From Emmonsiellopsis sp. PD_33 (Eukaryota > Ascomycota > Eurotiomycetes > Onygenales > Ajellomycetaceae): a stretch of 54,073 bases of DNA. The position numbers were made by a program, and so were the translations under genes. The stretch is taken from assembly GCA_032988165.1 (NCBI GenBank), contig JANTQF010000207.1, positions 7,032 through 61,104 on the forward strand. Direction: 5' to 3'. Below are positions 22,101 to 33,779 of the stretch, piece by piece (within the stretch, counting starts at the first letter, position 1; every line of letters begins with the position of its first letter). The notes beneath the pieces were generated by a model that was not told where the DNA came from, made no database searches, and saw only the letters and a list, made by a program, of their open reading frames with translations.

Positions 22101-23841
22101 AGTTGGATCTCAGTGGTCCCATTCGGGAATACTTCTTTGAAGGGAGTTTAATTAAACTTTGTCGCAACCATAAGATTAGCATTCGAATGGTATTCAAATG
22201 TAGAAGTTAGGCCATACCGGCTCGATTAAGTTTAATCGAAGAGTCAAAGGCCAGACTTCCAACAATGAAGAAGTAATAGCCCGATATTATTCTCCGGGCC
22301 ACAGGATATTGGGGTCTTTTGGACGGCAAGAGGAGATCTTGATGAAAGCAGCCTGATCGGATTTCCTGCGCCTTCGAAAACAAAAGGGATCAGTTTCTAG
22401 GTCCAGTGCTTCTCGGTTTTTCATGTCTTCTCCTCCACTATTGATTGGAAGGCGCATATATGCGTAAGCATACCGGGAGGCTGCTAGTACAGAAGGCCTT
22501 ATGGATTCAATCCCAATGGGAAACGGGGGAGAGAGGACGCAGCCTGTACCAGGCCTTTTGTTTTGCTCACTTGCCGCTGCAGAATACGTCGAACTGTATG
22601 TGAATTAACATACGTGAAGGCAACAGGGAGTTGGCCTGGACCTCTCTTGGATCACGCAATGGTCAAAACTTTTCTCCTTGATGGTTTAAAGAGGCAGGCG
22701 ATTGTGTTTGGTATTGGCTAGGTTGACCGTGAACAACATGCGGTTTGCCGCCAGTATCACCCTGCATACTGATGTCGTAGCTCTGGTTCAAAACGACAAA
22801 GGACGGCCAATAGAAATGAACAAGCTGGAAGGCGAAGGCTTCGAGACCGGGGATATGAAGCCTTGACTTTGTTGAATATCGGGAGCCTTGATGGATTAGA
22901 ATGCCGGCTCCCGTCCAGGAAAGCAGGGAATGGCATGGATCACGAGCTGCTTATGGCTTCTGGATGCCGATATAACCACAGAAGATCGGCATGGTCCAGA
23001 TGAAATGGGTGCTGGGATCCTTGGAATATACATAGAGGCACATTCTTGAGACGTCAGTTGGTCTTTGGAGGTCTCTCATCAGGCTCACATGAAAGGTGAA
23101 TGGTTTGTATGAATTGAGGGTGAAGGATCAACAGGTCTTCGAATTTCCGCATCCTGAGATTCCCTAGATGCGATGAACATTTCTCCTTCGCAATCATCAG
23201 CCTGGGATGGGCAAAAGACTGTTTGTTGTTGCTTGTCCCGACTCCCAACTTCCCCAGGCACTGGACTGCGTCAGGGTGGAACGATTTGTAATCCATACCC
23301 GTTACGGAGCACGTATCATAATACAAATTTGGTACGGGTAATACCAATACGCTTACGCAAGTAATATTAATGCCTTCGGCGATCCGCTGTTTCAAAAAAC
23401 TTGCCCGCATTGCCATGCCTGCCTGCCACGCTCAATTATTCCCTACTACAAGCAAAGCAACAAAGTTATAAAATAGTTCTGCCTTCTCTGACTTCCTTTG
23501 TGTTTTCCGTCGTGCTTTTACGGCAAAAAGGACATTATAGCTTTAATATTCAAGGCGACGAGAAAAACAACCCGAATCAGAAAGAGGGAAAAAGTTTCAA
23601 GCAAATAATAAGCAGCCGCAAACCTTAACGATATCCCTGAGTTTATAGGGGAAATATAGGGAGTGGAATCCTTCTCTGTGTCATAGACTTGAAACTGCCA
23701 GGGAGGAAGGGGGTTGCCTAAGTGAATTGCGCACAATGATTTTGCTCTTGCAATGGTTGGATTGCCTGACGTCTATCTCTATTGATTATGGGTTCAGATT
23801 GCTATATATCATGCAAACTTTGTATTTGTTCTATATTTCTT
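19176..23841. other. 4.6-kb gene-poor stretch of ordinary base composition
   Basis: Apart from the acrB promoter (to about 19.9 kb) I recognise no gene, RNA or transposon end here. CpG is present at ordinary frequency, so this is not one of the decayed transposon blocks. Open frames are short and overlap on both strands without recognisable domains. There is an 18-base G run at 21237-21255. It may hold a non-coding RNA, a fast-evolving gene with many introns, or old decayed sequence. Confidence 0.4.
19573..19599 (+). repeat. Three tandem 9-bp units ACCAGAAAT
   Basis: Units at 19573-19581, 19582-19590 and 19591-19599, with a partial unit on the 3' side, about 400 bp upstream of the acrB start. 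Confidence 0.85.
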
Positions 23842-25248
23842 TCACCCAGAGGATCCCATATCCTCAACAGCATCTGCCCGGTCCCAGCTAGAAGTCTCCA
23901 GCGCCTTCACTCTACCTTCTATCTCCTTAACCTTCGATCTCCAAACCTGTCTTGATTCTTGCTGGAGCTCCCACGTGTGCTGGAACTGGTCTAGCATGAA
24001 CGGTGGGAGGGTCTTCACTTTCCGTCCGAGGCGGTAGTCGTACGTGACAATGTCTTCGTGGCATCGTGCAGCGGGCCGTTGGTGCGCCTCGGAAAGAATC
24101 AGGACATCAAGCTGGATTGAGGAGTGGGAAGGGGAAGATGGCGGTGGCTGGGGCCGGGATAGTTTATGGTAGACAGTTATTTTGTCTGGGGAGACCATTG
24201 GCTGTTATTTATTAATGTAGGTGTCAGTTTGTTGGCATATTGGTGTAAAATTCATCATGTATGGCATCCTGATTGATTCAGTGCGGATGTATTCTGCAAT
24301 AGGAAATGACTAGTGGCATCGACATGCAACTTACAAATTTATAGTCAATCTTGATACTTTTCAATATCAAGCCTATCGCTGTCGAACCCAGAAGCTCAAA
24401 CCATGCCTTCTGGTTTGCACGATCAATGTGGATTCCAAAATTTCTCGTCCAGTTAACCCGGGCGGTCTCCGCATATCTAACGTATGAGACATTATTTACG
24501 TGCCCTACATCAATAAGATAGTATTAGACGACGATATTTCGAACTTGGATGCATCCGTGATCTGCGATTCAGGGGTCAAGGAGTTCTACCCTTATGGTTG
24601 CATGTCATTAGCATTGGGGTCTTCAATTGGGTATGGGGAGGGGGATTACACAACGTGGTACATGCACATTGGAAATGACATATTACACGAGGACAAGATG
24701 GAACCTGAACAATGGGTACCAATGGACAAGGACTAAATGAAAATTGTTGAAATTACTTACCATTGTATCCTGTCATTATGAAACCGGCACAACAACATTA
24801 GCAATCAGGCTGTCAACCCGCGCGGCAAAGAACACAGCACTCAAATGTAGACAGGCATGAATACCATTTCTCCCCAAACCACATTATGTTGAAAGAGGCC
24901 CCGTCTCTGTTCCCCCGTCAGGAACCCTTCACTCCCAGCAGTCAACTCCCGCCAATCCCTCGCAATCACTTGGAGGATCTCGCCCGCTTCGGTGACCTGG
25001 TGCGGCTGTAGCCCGAAGGTGAGGCATTTGCCCAGCCGCGCTTTAATTGTGGAGAGCCATCTCGAGTCAAACTCTCGAGAAATGGATGAGGACTCGGGTG
25101 GATGTGTAGCTTTGCCGATTGAGCGGTCGTTGTTCGCGGCGCTGCTGCCGAACGAGCGGGATGGCGGAGGAGGAGGAAGCGGAAGTCGTCCCGCAATGTA
25201 GCATGGCGCGAGGAGCTGTCGGCGGCAAACTGCACGACTTACCGGCAT
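23842..25248 (-). CDS. Hotdog-fold thioesterase-like protein (4HBT family), frame possibly broken
   Basis: Pieces on the complement: exon 1 24865-25248 (ending HNVVWGEM), a 9-nt micro-exon 24761-24769 (Asp-Thr-Met) between good AG and GTAAGT sites, exon 24335-24504 (HVNNVSYVRYAETARVNW...ILKSIKIDYKF) and exon 23842-24201 (PMVSPDKITVYHKL...). Together they match the fungal acyl-CoA thioesterase-like family: WGEMDTMGHVNNV is the hotdog active-site region, with its Asp. The N-terminus (MPVSRAVCRRQLLAP) looks like a mitochondrial presequence. Oddity: with canonical sites the coding length is 923 nt, one short of a whole codon, because the HVNN exon needs one base more before GG CAC. Either a one-base deletion or an unusual splice site is present, so the gene may be inactive. 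Identity is good; integrity is uncertain. Confidence 0.7.
24761..24769 (-). other. 9-nt micro-exon candidate in the thioesterase-like gene
   Basis: On the minus strand GACAG|GATACAATG|GTAAGTAAT gives Asp-Thr-Met, exactly the residues expected between WGEM and GHVNN of the hotdog active site. Confidence 0.6.
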
Positions 25249-25637
25249 TATTTCGTTGGGATATTGGGTCGCGAACCTTGGGGATGGGCGATTGGATGTT
25301 TACCTCTCGATCTTATCAGCATCCCCAGGTTTCGTCCCGCTTATTGCATTTCTGGGGTTGATCTGAGGTCCCGCCGCTTCGGCAATATCCAGACCACGTG
25401 ATCGGCAAGTCGGAGGTGTTCCGGGGCCGGTTCGGGAATCAGCCATCAATGACTCAGCAAATATCACCCAGAATCTTGGTTGCGGGGAAGCCGTCAACCA
25501 GATTTGGAGCTCCCGATTCTTCACGCACACTACTGCAAGGCATATCTGAATTCCTTTGATCGTGCATATGTATTGTTGATGCATATCTCAACGACGCATT
25601 GAATCCTCCCCGCCCCCCTCAACAACTCTCTCCCACC
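25249..25637. promoter_or_regulatory. Divergent promoter, thioesterase-like / LYR protein genes
   Basis: 390 bp between divergent starts of two probable mitochondrial proteins. Contains a CACGTG E-box at 25395-25400. Functional use is inference. Confidence 0.35.
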
Positions 25638-26259
25638 ATGACCACCCCGAGCCTCCGGCACCAAGTTGTCAACATCTACAAAGGTAAGCTCAACCGGCTT
25701 CTCCCACCTCTCTATTCCAGCTTCATAGTCACATCTGTACGCACCATATGCCTACCTGTACTTCCAACCTCCCCCACCCCTCCCATGAAGACATACACAC
25801 AATCCCGGATCATAAGCCCTACCCTCCTCCCACCCCTCCATCTCACCCCCCCCACAAACCCTCCACAACAGCAACCCAACAACAACCAACTAACCTCCAA
25901 CCTCCACCTTTGCAGAACTCCTCTACCTAGGCCGCGAATACCCACTCGGCTACCAATTCTTCCGCGACAGACTGCATCGGGCGTTCGCGAGCCAGGCGCA
26001 TATTACGGATGAGGAGCAGATTATAAATGGGATAAGGAGGGCGGAGTATGTGAAGAAAGGTAAGTTTTGATTGAAACGTGTAGAGAAGGGGGGGAGGGGG
26101 GTGTGGTTTGCACTATTACTTCTCTTGAGAGTGCTATGAAGCCTGTTTGTGAGGATTACTGCGTGCGTTGGGGAGTTGCTGACCGGTGCGAGTTACCCCC
26201 CCCTGATAAGGGGGGGGGGCAATTTTTCGGAGATTCTTCTAGAGATTGAGGCACTGTAA
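25638..26259 (+). CDS. LYR-motif protein, LYRM5/ETFRF1-like
   Basis: Small mitochondrial LYR protein; the animal relative regulates electron transfer flavoprotein by displacing its FAD. Exons 25638-25683, 25916-26059 and 26243-26259 join in phase to 68 aa. Seen: VVNIYKELLYLGREYPLGY, where LYLGREYP is the family's version of the LYR motif, then FFRDRLHRAF and a C-terminal AEYVKKEIEAL. Relatives continue some 15 residues beyond EIEAL with a YYLxKYRxL-type helix; here a TAA follows at once. A GTAAGT donor overlaps that stop (26256-26261), so a further intron and a last exon are possible, but no acceptor I tried restored the expected tail. C-terminus therefore uncertain. Intron 2 contains a perfect C8/G10 hairpin. 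Confidence 0.72.
26196..26219. repeat. C8-TGATAA-G10 perfect hairpin in the LYR gene intron
   Basis: Eight C (26196-26203), a six-base loop, ten G (26210-26219). It can form a very stable stem in RNA and G-quadruplex/i-motif structures in DNA. It lies 23 bp before the intron's acceptor. A further G-rich run is at 26083-26101. Confidence 0.8.
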
Positions 26260-27002
26260 GTTACACTTTTCTTTATTTATCTGGGTTAATTTCCCCCGAG
26301 TTTCACTGCGCACGACACTGCACCACTGCGTGATTTGGGGTTGCGAAGTAAGGAGTCAAATTTCCCGATATTCAAGATTATACACAGAAAAAAGCAAACC
26401 ATATACAACAACAGACTGCGGGGGATATCCACTGCAAAAAAGCAATATACATATATGCGTGTTTCAAAATGTCCAGGAAGCAAAAAGATCCCAAAAAGAG
26501 GAACAGGAGAGAGGAAGAAGAAGAAAGCGAAAAACAGGAGAGAAACCCAATCCACAATAAAGATCTATGCTTTGTATACACGCTTTTTGCTTCCGAACCG
26601 TTCGTTGTACACTATGTTAATGTCGTTCCATCATGTCGTTTTGTACGTCCCAAAAGTTATAGTGGAACAAGAGAGGGGGGGGGGGGCGGTTTGCGGAAAT
26701 CAAAATGCCCCAGGCGAAAAACACCCCAAAAGAAATCAGGGGATGAAAGAAGTGTTAACGGGAAAATAAATGCAGGTATTATCTGAGGCGATATCGCGCC
26801 CTCAAAAATCGATACGATGCACCCAAAGTTCCTGTGGACTCCTGAATCGGTGGTATAGGGATACCGAGGACGAGGATACGGAGAAGTGAACGGTGGATAA
26901 AGCATAACGGGACCGTAACTAGCAATACCATCCCTCGTTTTATTCAAGCGTTGCAGTTGGCCACAGAGAGAGGAATCGGAACAGGCGGAGGATGTACCCC
27001 AG
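26260..27002. other. Convergent intergenic region, LYR gene / methyltransferase
   Basis: A/G-rich low-complexity sequence (AGAGGAAGAAGAAG near 26510, G-run near 26675-26687). No supported gene. May include the true last exon of the LYR gene. Confidence 0.35.
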
Positions 27003-28235
27003 CTATCGCTTTTGCCCCCACCACGCGCCGACTTCCAGACACTCGCCGCTAGCCACACCACCTTTTTGCAGTAGATCCGTTGTCATTCCGGTCCACCATC
27101 GATCCCACTCGTCTCTGCCTTTGCCACTCGCTTCCATGAGCATTGGCTCCATACTCTCGATCATTTGAACAATCGTGAGCAACGCGGTCTGTCGTAAGGC
27201 AAGCTGGTCTTGTGATAGTGCCTTGCGTTGCTCCCATTCGTTGGGCGGGCCGCCCTGCGGTTCCCGTTCCCATCGTACTTCCCCTAGGGGGATTGCTATT
27301 CTACGACTGTCGACGCTCTTGAAGGATTCTGATTCGGAAGTGAAGGAGAGGCCGATCATGGCGCATGGCATGGGAGTTAATTTGCGCTTTTCGAAGGCTT
27401 TTTGGGCCCAGGAGTTGTAATCCCGGAGATATTTGTTTTGGGCGTCTGCCCACGGCGTAGCGGGGAATATGGTGTATGTACCCGTGACTTCCGCCTGTTC
27501 GACGCTTCCTCCTGATAGTCCAGGGGCGCGCGGGGGGTTTGGAAGAAGCGTTCTGAATATGAGATCTGAATCCCACACTTCTAGAACTCCTCCAGATCTT
27601 AGAACTCGAAGAGGCTCTCCCAATGGCAGTGTTTGTAGATCGGACCCGGAAGGACAGATTCCCGCATCTTTAATGAAGACAAAGTCAAAATATCCATCTG
27701 GGAAAGGTAATTTTGGTTTTCTTAGATCATGGCGTTTAAACTGCCAATTGATGCCTTGTTTCTGGAGCTCTGGCGCGAGACTGACAATGTCAAGGCCTGT
27801 GAAGGAGATATTGGAATGGCCGCTGTGGGCAAAATAGTCATGGCACGCGTTTGACCACAGGCCCGAACCACAGGCCAATTCCAACACGCGCTTCGGCGGC
27901 TGGTCAGCGAAGTGGGGGGTGCAGAAGGGCGCGCCAAAGACATGCATCAGAATCAGAGACCGCAGCGACTGGCGATGGATCTCGGGGAGGTCGCAGGGCA
28001 GCGGGTACGGGTTGTCTGGGTCTCGAAGGTATGCGCGGCCATTGCGCTTGATGAGCGGCTTGACGGAGTAGTCAGTCGAGGAGGAGGTGGACGTGGACGA
28101 GGAGGAGGGCGCAGGCATAGTGAGGGCAGCAGACGCAGAGGCGGTGATGGATTTCTGGAGGGCATAGTGCCCGGGGTCGAAGACCAGCGGCGAGCTGGCG
28201 CTCATGTAGAGATAGGATAAATCGGCGCCGGCCAT
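27003..28235 (-). CDS. SAM-dependent methyltransferase, fungal conserved, target unknown
   Basis: Single exon, 410 aa, ATG at 28235 (MAGADLSYLYMSA). A Ser/Thr-rich segment (residues ~40-55) precedes KRNGRAYLRDPDNPYPLPCDLPE. The class I methyltransferase fold follows: motif I RVLELACGSGLWS at about 116-128, acidic motif II FTGLDIVSLAPE, and FDFVFIKDAGICPSG with LRVLRSGGVLEVWDSD (motifs IV and post-IV, methyltransf_25-like). The C-terminal half (WWTGMTTDLLQKGG, LEVGAWWGQKR) is characteristic of an uncharacterised ascomycete family. No substrate-specific motif is visible. It is followed on the other strand by the LYR gene, convergently. Confidence 0.85.
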   Translation of the reverse strand: MAGADLSYLYMSASSPLVFDPGHYALQKSITASASAALTMPAPSSSSTSTSSSTDYSVKPLIKRNGRAYLRDPDNPYPLPCDLPEIHRQSLRSLILMHVFGAPFCTPHFADQPPKRVLELACGSGLWSNACHDYFAHSGHSNISFTGLDIVSLAPELQKQGINWQFKRHDLRKPKLPFPDGYFDFVFIKDAGICPSGSDLQTLPLGEPLRVLRSGGVLEVWDSDLIFRTLLPNPPRAPGLSGGSVEQAEVTGTYTIFPATPWADAQNKYLRDYNSWAQKAFEKRKLTPMPCAMIGLSFTSESESFKSVDSRRIAIPLGEVRWEREPQGGPPNEWEQRKALSQDQLALRQTALLTIVQMIESMEPMLMEASGKGRDEWDRWWTGMTTDLLQKGGVASGECLEVGAWWGQKR

Positions 28236-29710
28236 GGCTGCTTAATTATCCGGTTCCGGGTATTGGTACGGTACGGTACGGTATCTAGCAGCGAGGTGTC
28301 GTTCCACGTGGGTATCTGTATATCTGTATGTATGGACCTCCGCCAGCAACTCAACTCCACTTCTGCTTCTCGGGTTCATCGCTGGCTGGCCTGGTGGGTG
28401 TGGCTGCGGGAGCGCGCGCTCATGCTGGGGCTGGGAGGCACGGAGCTTGCGCAGGAGGCATGGCACGAGAGGGACGGGAAAGCGTGGAGAGCAGCAGAGG
28501 AGAGAGAAGAGAGCGCCAGCAAGGCGACGGGAGAATGCAACGTCCTTTAAAAGCCCTCTCAGGATATTGTCGTGGATCAATCTACACACACCAAATCAAG
28601 CCCAAGGCGATCGCGGGGGTTCAGTTGCTGCATCCAAGCCTGACTATTTGTCGCCAGCGCCACAGCGTCCGGCTAGGGCGCCCACGGTCCAGTGGGAGGG
28701 CGTCTTCCCCTCCTCCTGGCTGCTTGGAAGGGACCGACCAACAGGCCTATCGAGAGGCTAGTTACGGCGTCTTTGCCCAGGGTCTGTTCGTTCTCCCGAC
28801 ATCCACGCTTGTTGCACTGCGTTGACCAGCCTGACCAGGGTGTTGTGTCTGGCGATTTTCTGGCCATGCGACACAAGGACGCAACTGTCCAGAGCATCCT
28901 TCCCCTCAATTCGGGATATTGCGCCCAGCCCCGCTAGACCCTGTTCCTCCCTGAGCGGGGGAGCGTTGATCGAGAACAACGCCTCCATGCATGGGCTATC
29001 ACAGTCTTAACCATTCCGGCCTGATTCCATGCGTCTTTTCGTGTCCGCATTCTGGGGTTCTGTTAGCTTCCAATTGTTCCCAGCACATGTTATTTTAACT
29101 AATGATATTGCTTTTTCCTCCCGCTAGCGTGCGGGGGGCGGGCGTCTACTACTCCCTGCTGCATCGAGCTGGGACAATTGGGGAAATGTCCCGACAGAGC
29201 CGAAGGCTACAAAGCACAGATTACTCTTCTTATTAACCTAAATATTATTTGCTATGCATGCGCATGCGCCTATTTGCCAGCTATAAGGGTTCTACCACCC
29301 TTGCCAACCCTGGCCCAGGTAAAGCGCATGCAAATGGAGGTTTCTACTGCTCCTGGTTACAGTTTCATGCTGGAATTTACCCATGCACTATATGCATGGA
29401 ACAAGCGTGAAATTCTATCCTAGGTGAGGGGGGTTCCATGACTCGATAAGATTTTGGACGCCTCAAAAGCGTAAACATTCTAGGGGTCTCTGAATTCTGA
29501 CATAGCCACCCTTTCATTTGACTACCAACTTTACCTGGGTACATGCATGCAGTCCTGGTGCATGTGTGGCTGCGGTGAAGGGCGACTGCAGGTCTGAACA
29601 TATTTAAATGATGTTCTTCCCTTTCTCATCCCGGTTCCTTTCAGCTTCTTTAACTTGAAAAGTACTGGTGTAGCTCTCAGCAGAGCTTTACGGTTTCAGG
29701 CGCCCCCAGA
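28236..29710. other. Intergenic between the methyltransferase and the NLR pseudogene
   Basis: Starts with the methyltransferase promoter, which carries a GGTAC pentamer repeat (28266-28281). The remainder shows only short overlapping frames without recognisable domains. Marks the transition from core genes to the accessory island. Confidence 0.35.
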
Positions 29711-30907
29711 ATGAAGTTTATTCCATCGCCCAGGATGGGAAGGAAGCGGACGAAGTCACGTATCCGAACTCTATTTCGTGGCGGAAAAGTCGACGAGAAG
29801 GATGAGAAGAGTAGTGGAATTGCTGCCGGTGACGGGAAAATTGATACCGCGGTGAACAATTTGAAATTGGAAACTGCTGGGCAACTCCAGCCCGGTATAT
29901 ATGCGGAGAGCGCTTTCAACTCTGTTGCACCTGTGAGCGTACCCAGCTCAGAAACGGCCTCTTCATCGCCAAACGATCCGTGGCCGGCGAACCTTTGAGA
30001 TGAGGCTTATAGAAGGGTTCGAAAAACGAATAATGACCTTTTGATTGCCTTCCAGAATTTTCTATTAAAACAGGAGGGTTCACAATGAGAAGGTATGTCG
30101 GAATGCACATATTGTGTCTTGCCCAAGCCATCCCTCTTATTTAACCCTTGGGGTTTTTACTGGGCCAGTTGTTCAATCGTGGACGATCTTGGAAGCGCGG
30201 AAGGACAAGCAGAACTCTATAATCTCGTCGCCGGGAAGCTTGAGCGCATCAAGGAGACCTGACTAAATATTCCCGTGTATGCAAAGAACGTTAATGGTGA
30301 GCTCGTGCTCAAGAAAGCCGTGGTGAGAGATCAGGTTTGCCATATTATCAGAGGCCTTGAAGCTGTCAGCGGCTAGGGAGGACATCTATCGAAAAAGGCT
30401 TAGCGACCCAGCAAATTCAGTTCGTGATTGAAGGTTGGTTTTGTGGCCTTCAATGATTAGAGCAGACATTGGAAAGCATTAACCAATATTTAAGCGAAGA
30501 CGACCGAAATGCAATGACGGATGATTTTGCCAACCTCAAGGAGAAAGCAGATCGATCGTTATCCATGCTAAGGGGGATACAAGAGGCTATGGAAGCGAGA
30601 AACCCTTAGGCCCGTTGACCTTAAAATACTTATGATTATTTTACTCGAGGGCATTAGCCAGGATTCATTGCTGAAGGAGCTGCCTCGCGCAATCTTCGCT
30701 GCTTTCGATTCTTACACAGCTTCAACTGAGAGCACCAGCCTCCATCGGACATGCCTTGAAGGCACACGGGTCAGCACTCTCAACCTGATCGAGAAGTGGA
30801 GCCAGAGCATTGGGGAATACGAATGTATCTTCTGGTTGAAAGGCATGGCTGGCGCTGGAAAGTCGACGATCGCTCGAACAGTATGTACTACTCTGGCTTT
30901 GGAAGGA

Positions 30908-31056
30908 GAGTTTGGCTAAATCGACCCCCCCTTTTTCTAATTTCACCCTCTTTTTTCGCGCTAGTCCCAATTGGGAAAAATAAGCAGTCTATTTCAACCC
31001 CCCAACCTGAGATGCTAAGCCTAATTGGGAAATATATGGTCTATTTGCACCCCTTG
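30908..31056. repeat. Left terminal inverted repeat of the MULE
   Basis: Matches 33631-33779 in reverse complement at about 90 percent or better by eye. Contains a perfect palindrome CCCAATTGGG (30966-30975) and, 54 bp on, a related CCTAATTGGG (31020-31029), each followed by a GTCTATTT motif. Confidence 0.85.
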
Positions 31057-33630
31057 CTACTTAGTCATTGGTAGAATAGCTCCCACATCAACTTGCAACA
31101 TTATCCTCTACCCTCTACAAATTGAATCAATTAAACCACCACTATGTGTTATTTCACATTATATTTATCATGGATAGAAGCAGTGATATCAAATTCTTTA
31201 GTACCCCTAGCAATTTAGGTGATTCTGATGGTGAAATCAATGAAATTCCTACTATTACTCCTACCATTACTAAACACATTGAGGAAGTCATTAAGGAAGT
31301 CATTGAGATTAATTCCTCCTCTACCCCTCCTATAGATGAATACTCTCCTGCATCTACACTTCTTTCCTCCTCCTCAAAAGGAGTATTTCCCTTCTATTCA
31401 GATACCAAACAATATATTAATAATTAAGCTTACTTTTATAGTTATTCTATTGTCATTCAGCATCATAATAAGCACTTTTATGACCAAATTCAAGAGACTG
31501 TACAGCAAATTTACCTATAGTGTGATAGAAGTGACACTTATAAATCAAAATATATAAGAATTAACAGCTATTAGGTTAAGAGATCTTACACATCAATGCA
31601 TAAGATAGACTATCTCTTTACTCTATATCTCTATAATCATAGCAGTAATGAGGCATTTAACAGATAGGATAGAAATTAAATATTAATAGTGTTAAACCCA
31701 TCTCATAATTATAGCTTAATAAATGAGATTACATTACTTCTATACAGACATCAAGATATCTAGCAGGTGTTACCAGCAATCAATTGATATTTAGTGGGCA
31801 GTTTAATAGTCTATTAAATGATGATACTAGTGCAGCACAAATTTAGGGGGGATAGAAATCTTATGATTATTATAAAGAATATATATAATTAGTGGCAGAT
31901 TATGTAATAATAATACCTGGCCAGGCATCTTCAAATATAAGCAACTCTTATAGATTTTACAGAGAACTTCATTATTTTTAACATCAGAGATGCTAATAAC
32001 TAGATTATTTAGATTGCTTTCTTTCATAAAGCTTTTCTTATCTTTCTATATAATTTCCCTGAGGTCATCCTTATAGATGTTACATATAAGGTTAATCACT
32101 TTAACCTCTTAATGATTAATATTATTAGTTGCACATCTATGAATCACATGTTCTATATAGATAGTACATTCATGTAGAAGATAATTAATTTCTATATGTA
32201 ATTACTGAACTATCTACTGTAAATATATCATATAATATGCTAAATCTCTTACCCTATTACAGTTATTAGTAATATAGATTTCTTATTTATCTTAGCATCT
32301 TCTCATACTCTACCACATATAAAATATCTACTCTATATCTAGTATATTAAGTGTAATATCTAGACATTCATTAAAAAACACCTACATGATGAAGCTCTAC
32401 ATCAAAACCTTCCTGATATAGTGATTACTATCTACATTAACTTAACTTATATCTCTATCAAAGCAGATATCTCAACATTTCTCTATGTAACCACTAAGGA
32501 GGAATATACTATCATCTAGGAGGCTTTTTATTATAAATATCAGATGCTTTATTCTATCTTTATCAACTATTTTGCAAATCAGTAGATCTCTTATAAGAAA
32601 AAGATTATAATAGCCTAGGTGAATTAAACAGTTCATTATGAAAATCTTGCAACATTGCAAGTAGAGGAATATCACAAAGTAATAAAGAAAGTTTTACCTC
32701 ATAATAATACATCTCATCTTCATAATATAATGCTTAGTCTATACCTTTATCTTGATATACAGAATCTAGAGATTCTTAGTGAGATTACCAGCAAAAAAAT
32801 CAATTATAATCATAGATATATAAAGGTGCTGTTTAAAGACTATATAACTGTTATATCACCTTACACCTTTAATAAAATTCTGAATATTATAAAGTAGTTC
32901 AATTTAGATGTAAATACTTATCTTCCTTTCTGTACAGACTACCTCTAAACCTTCATGAGATTTCTCTATACTCATATTATTTAATAACACCTCATTAATA
33001 GGATGTATTTGAGGGTAGAAGAGTTTAATGCATACTAGGCACTTAATATTTTAGATTTAGAGCTAATTAACTACTATCTAGTAGTTGATAAACCAGAGTA
33101 AATAGTATTACATTCATATAATTAAATAGCTTCAGTTGCAGTTACAGCAAGCAGGCAAATCCTCTCACAATTTGAATAGATTGATATGACATTGGAGAGA
33201 GATCAACAGGTAGCAAATCAGACAGCAGATTAGGCAGTGAAACAGACAGTAGAATAGGTAGCATCCCAGGCAAGAGGTCATCCCCACAGGTGCCTGCAGG
33301 GACAGGGATGGGGGGATAGAGATAAGAATAGAGGTAAGGGGAGTAGAGCACCCACTATAATTAAAAATAATAAATTGAATGTTTAATTTAAGAGCATGCA
33401 GGGTATTTTTAATATAAACATGGAAAACATGCAGAACTAAGAGATTTCCAGGTAGATTTCATAGATTTCCTTCATTTTTTAATATTCTACTTATATTTAA
33501 TATCTTACAATTATCTACCTCTATTTTTTGACTGTTAATAGCACTATTCCTATCATTTCTTATCTACTGTGAGATTAATTAAGGAAGATGCCTGCAATAT
33601 GCTTTGAAAATCTCCCTCTCCCCCCTGCAG

Positions 33631-33779
33631 TAGGGGGTGCAAATAGACCATATATTTCCTGATTAGGCTTAGTGTCTCAGGTCAGGGGGTCAAAATAGAC
33701 TGCTTATTTTTCCCAATTGGGACTAGCGCGAAAAAAGAGGGTGAAATTAGAAAAAGGGGGGGTTGATTTAGCCAAACTC
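33631..33779. repeat. Right terminal inverted repeat of the MULE
   Basis: Inverse of 30908-31056, ending GCCAAACTC at 33779. The inner AATTGGG copy is CTGATTAGG here, so the right end keeps one intact palindrome and one mutated copy. Confidence 0.85.

Noticed and set aside
24500..24736. Plus-strand 78-codon frame with protein-like text inside the thioesterase-gene intron
   Set aside because: It begins at GTG with no ATG, overlaps an intron on the opposite strand and shows no recognisable domain; probably chance.
28260..28285. GGTAC pentamer repeat considered as an operator
   Set aside because: Four copies of a simple repeat; nothing links it to a regulator.
33240..33320. Repeat-like AGACAG/AGGTAG patch considered as a CRISPR-like or satellite array
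   Set aside because: Units are irregular and lie within the MULE; probably a decayed Gln/Ser-rich coding repeat.
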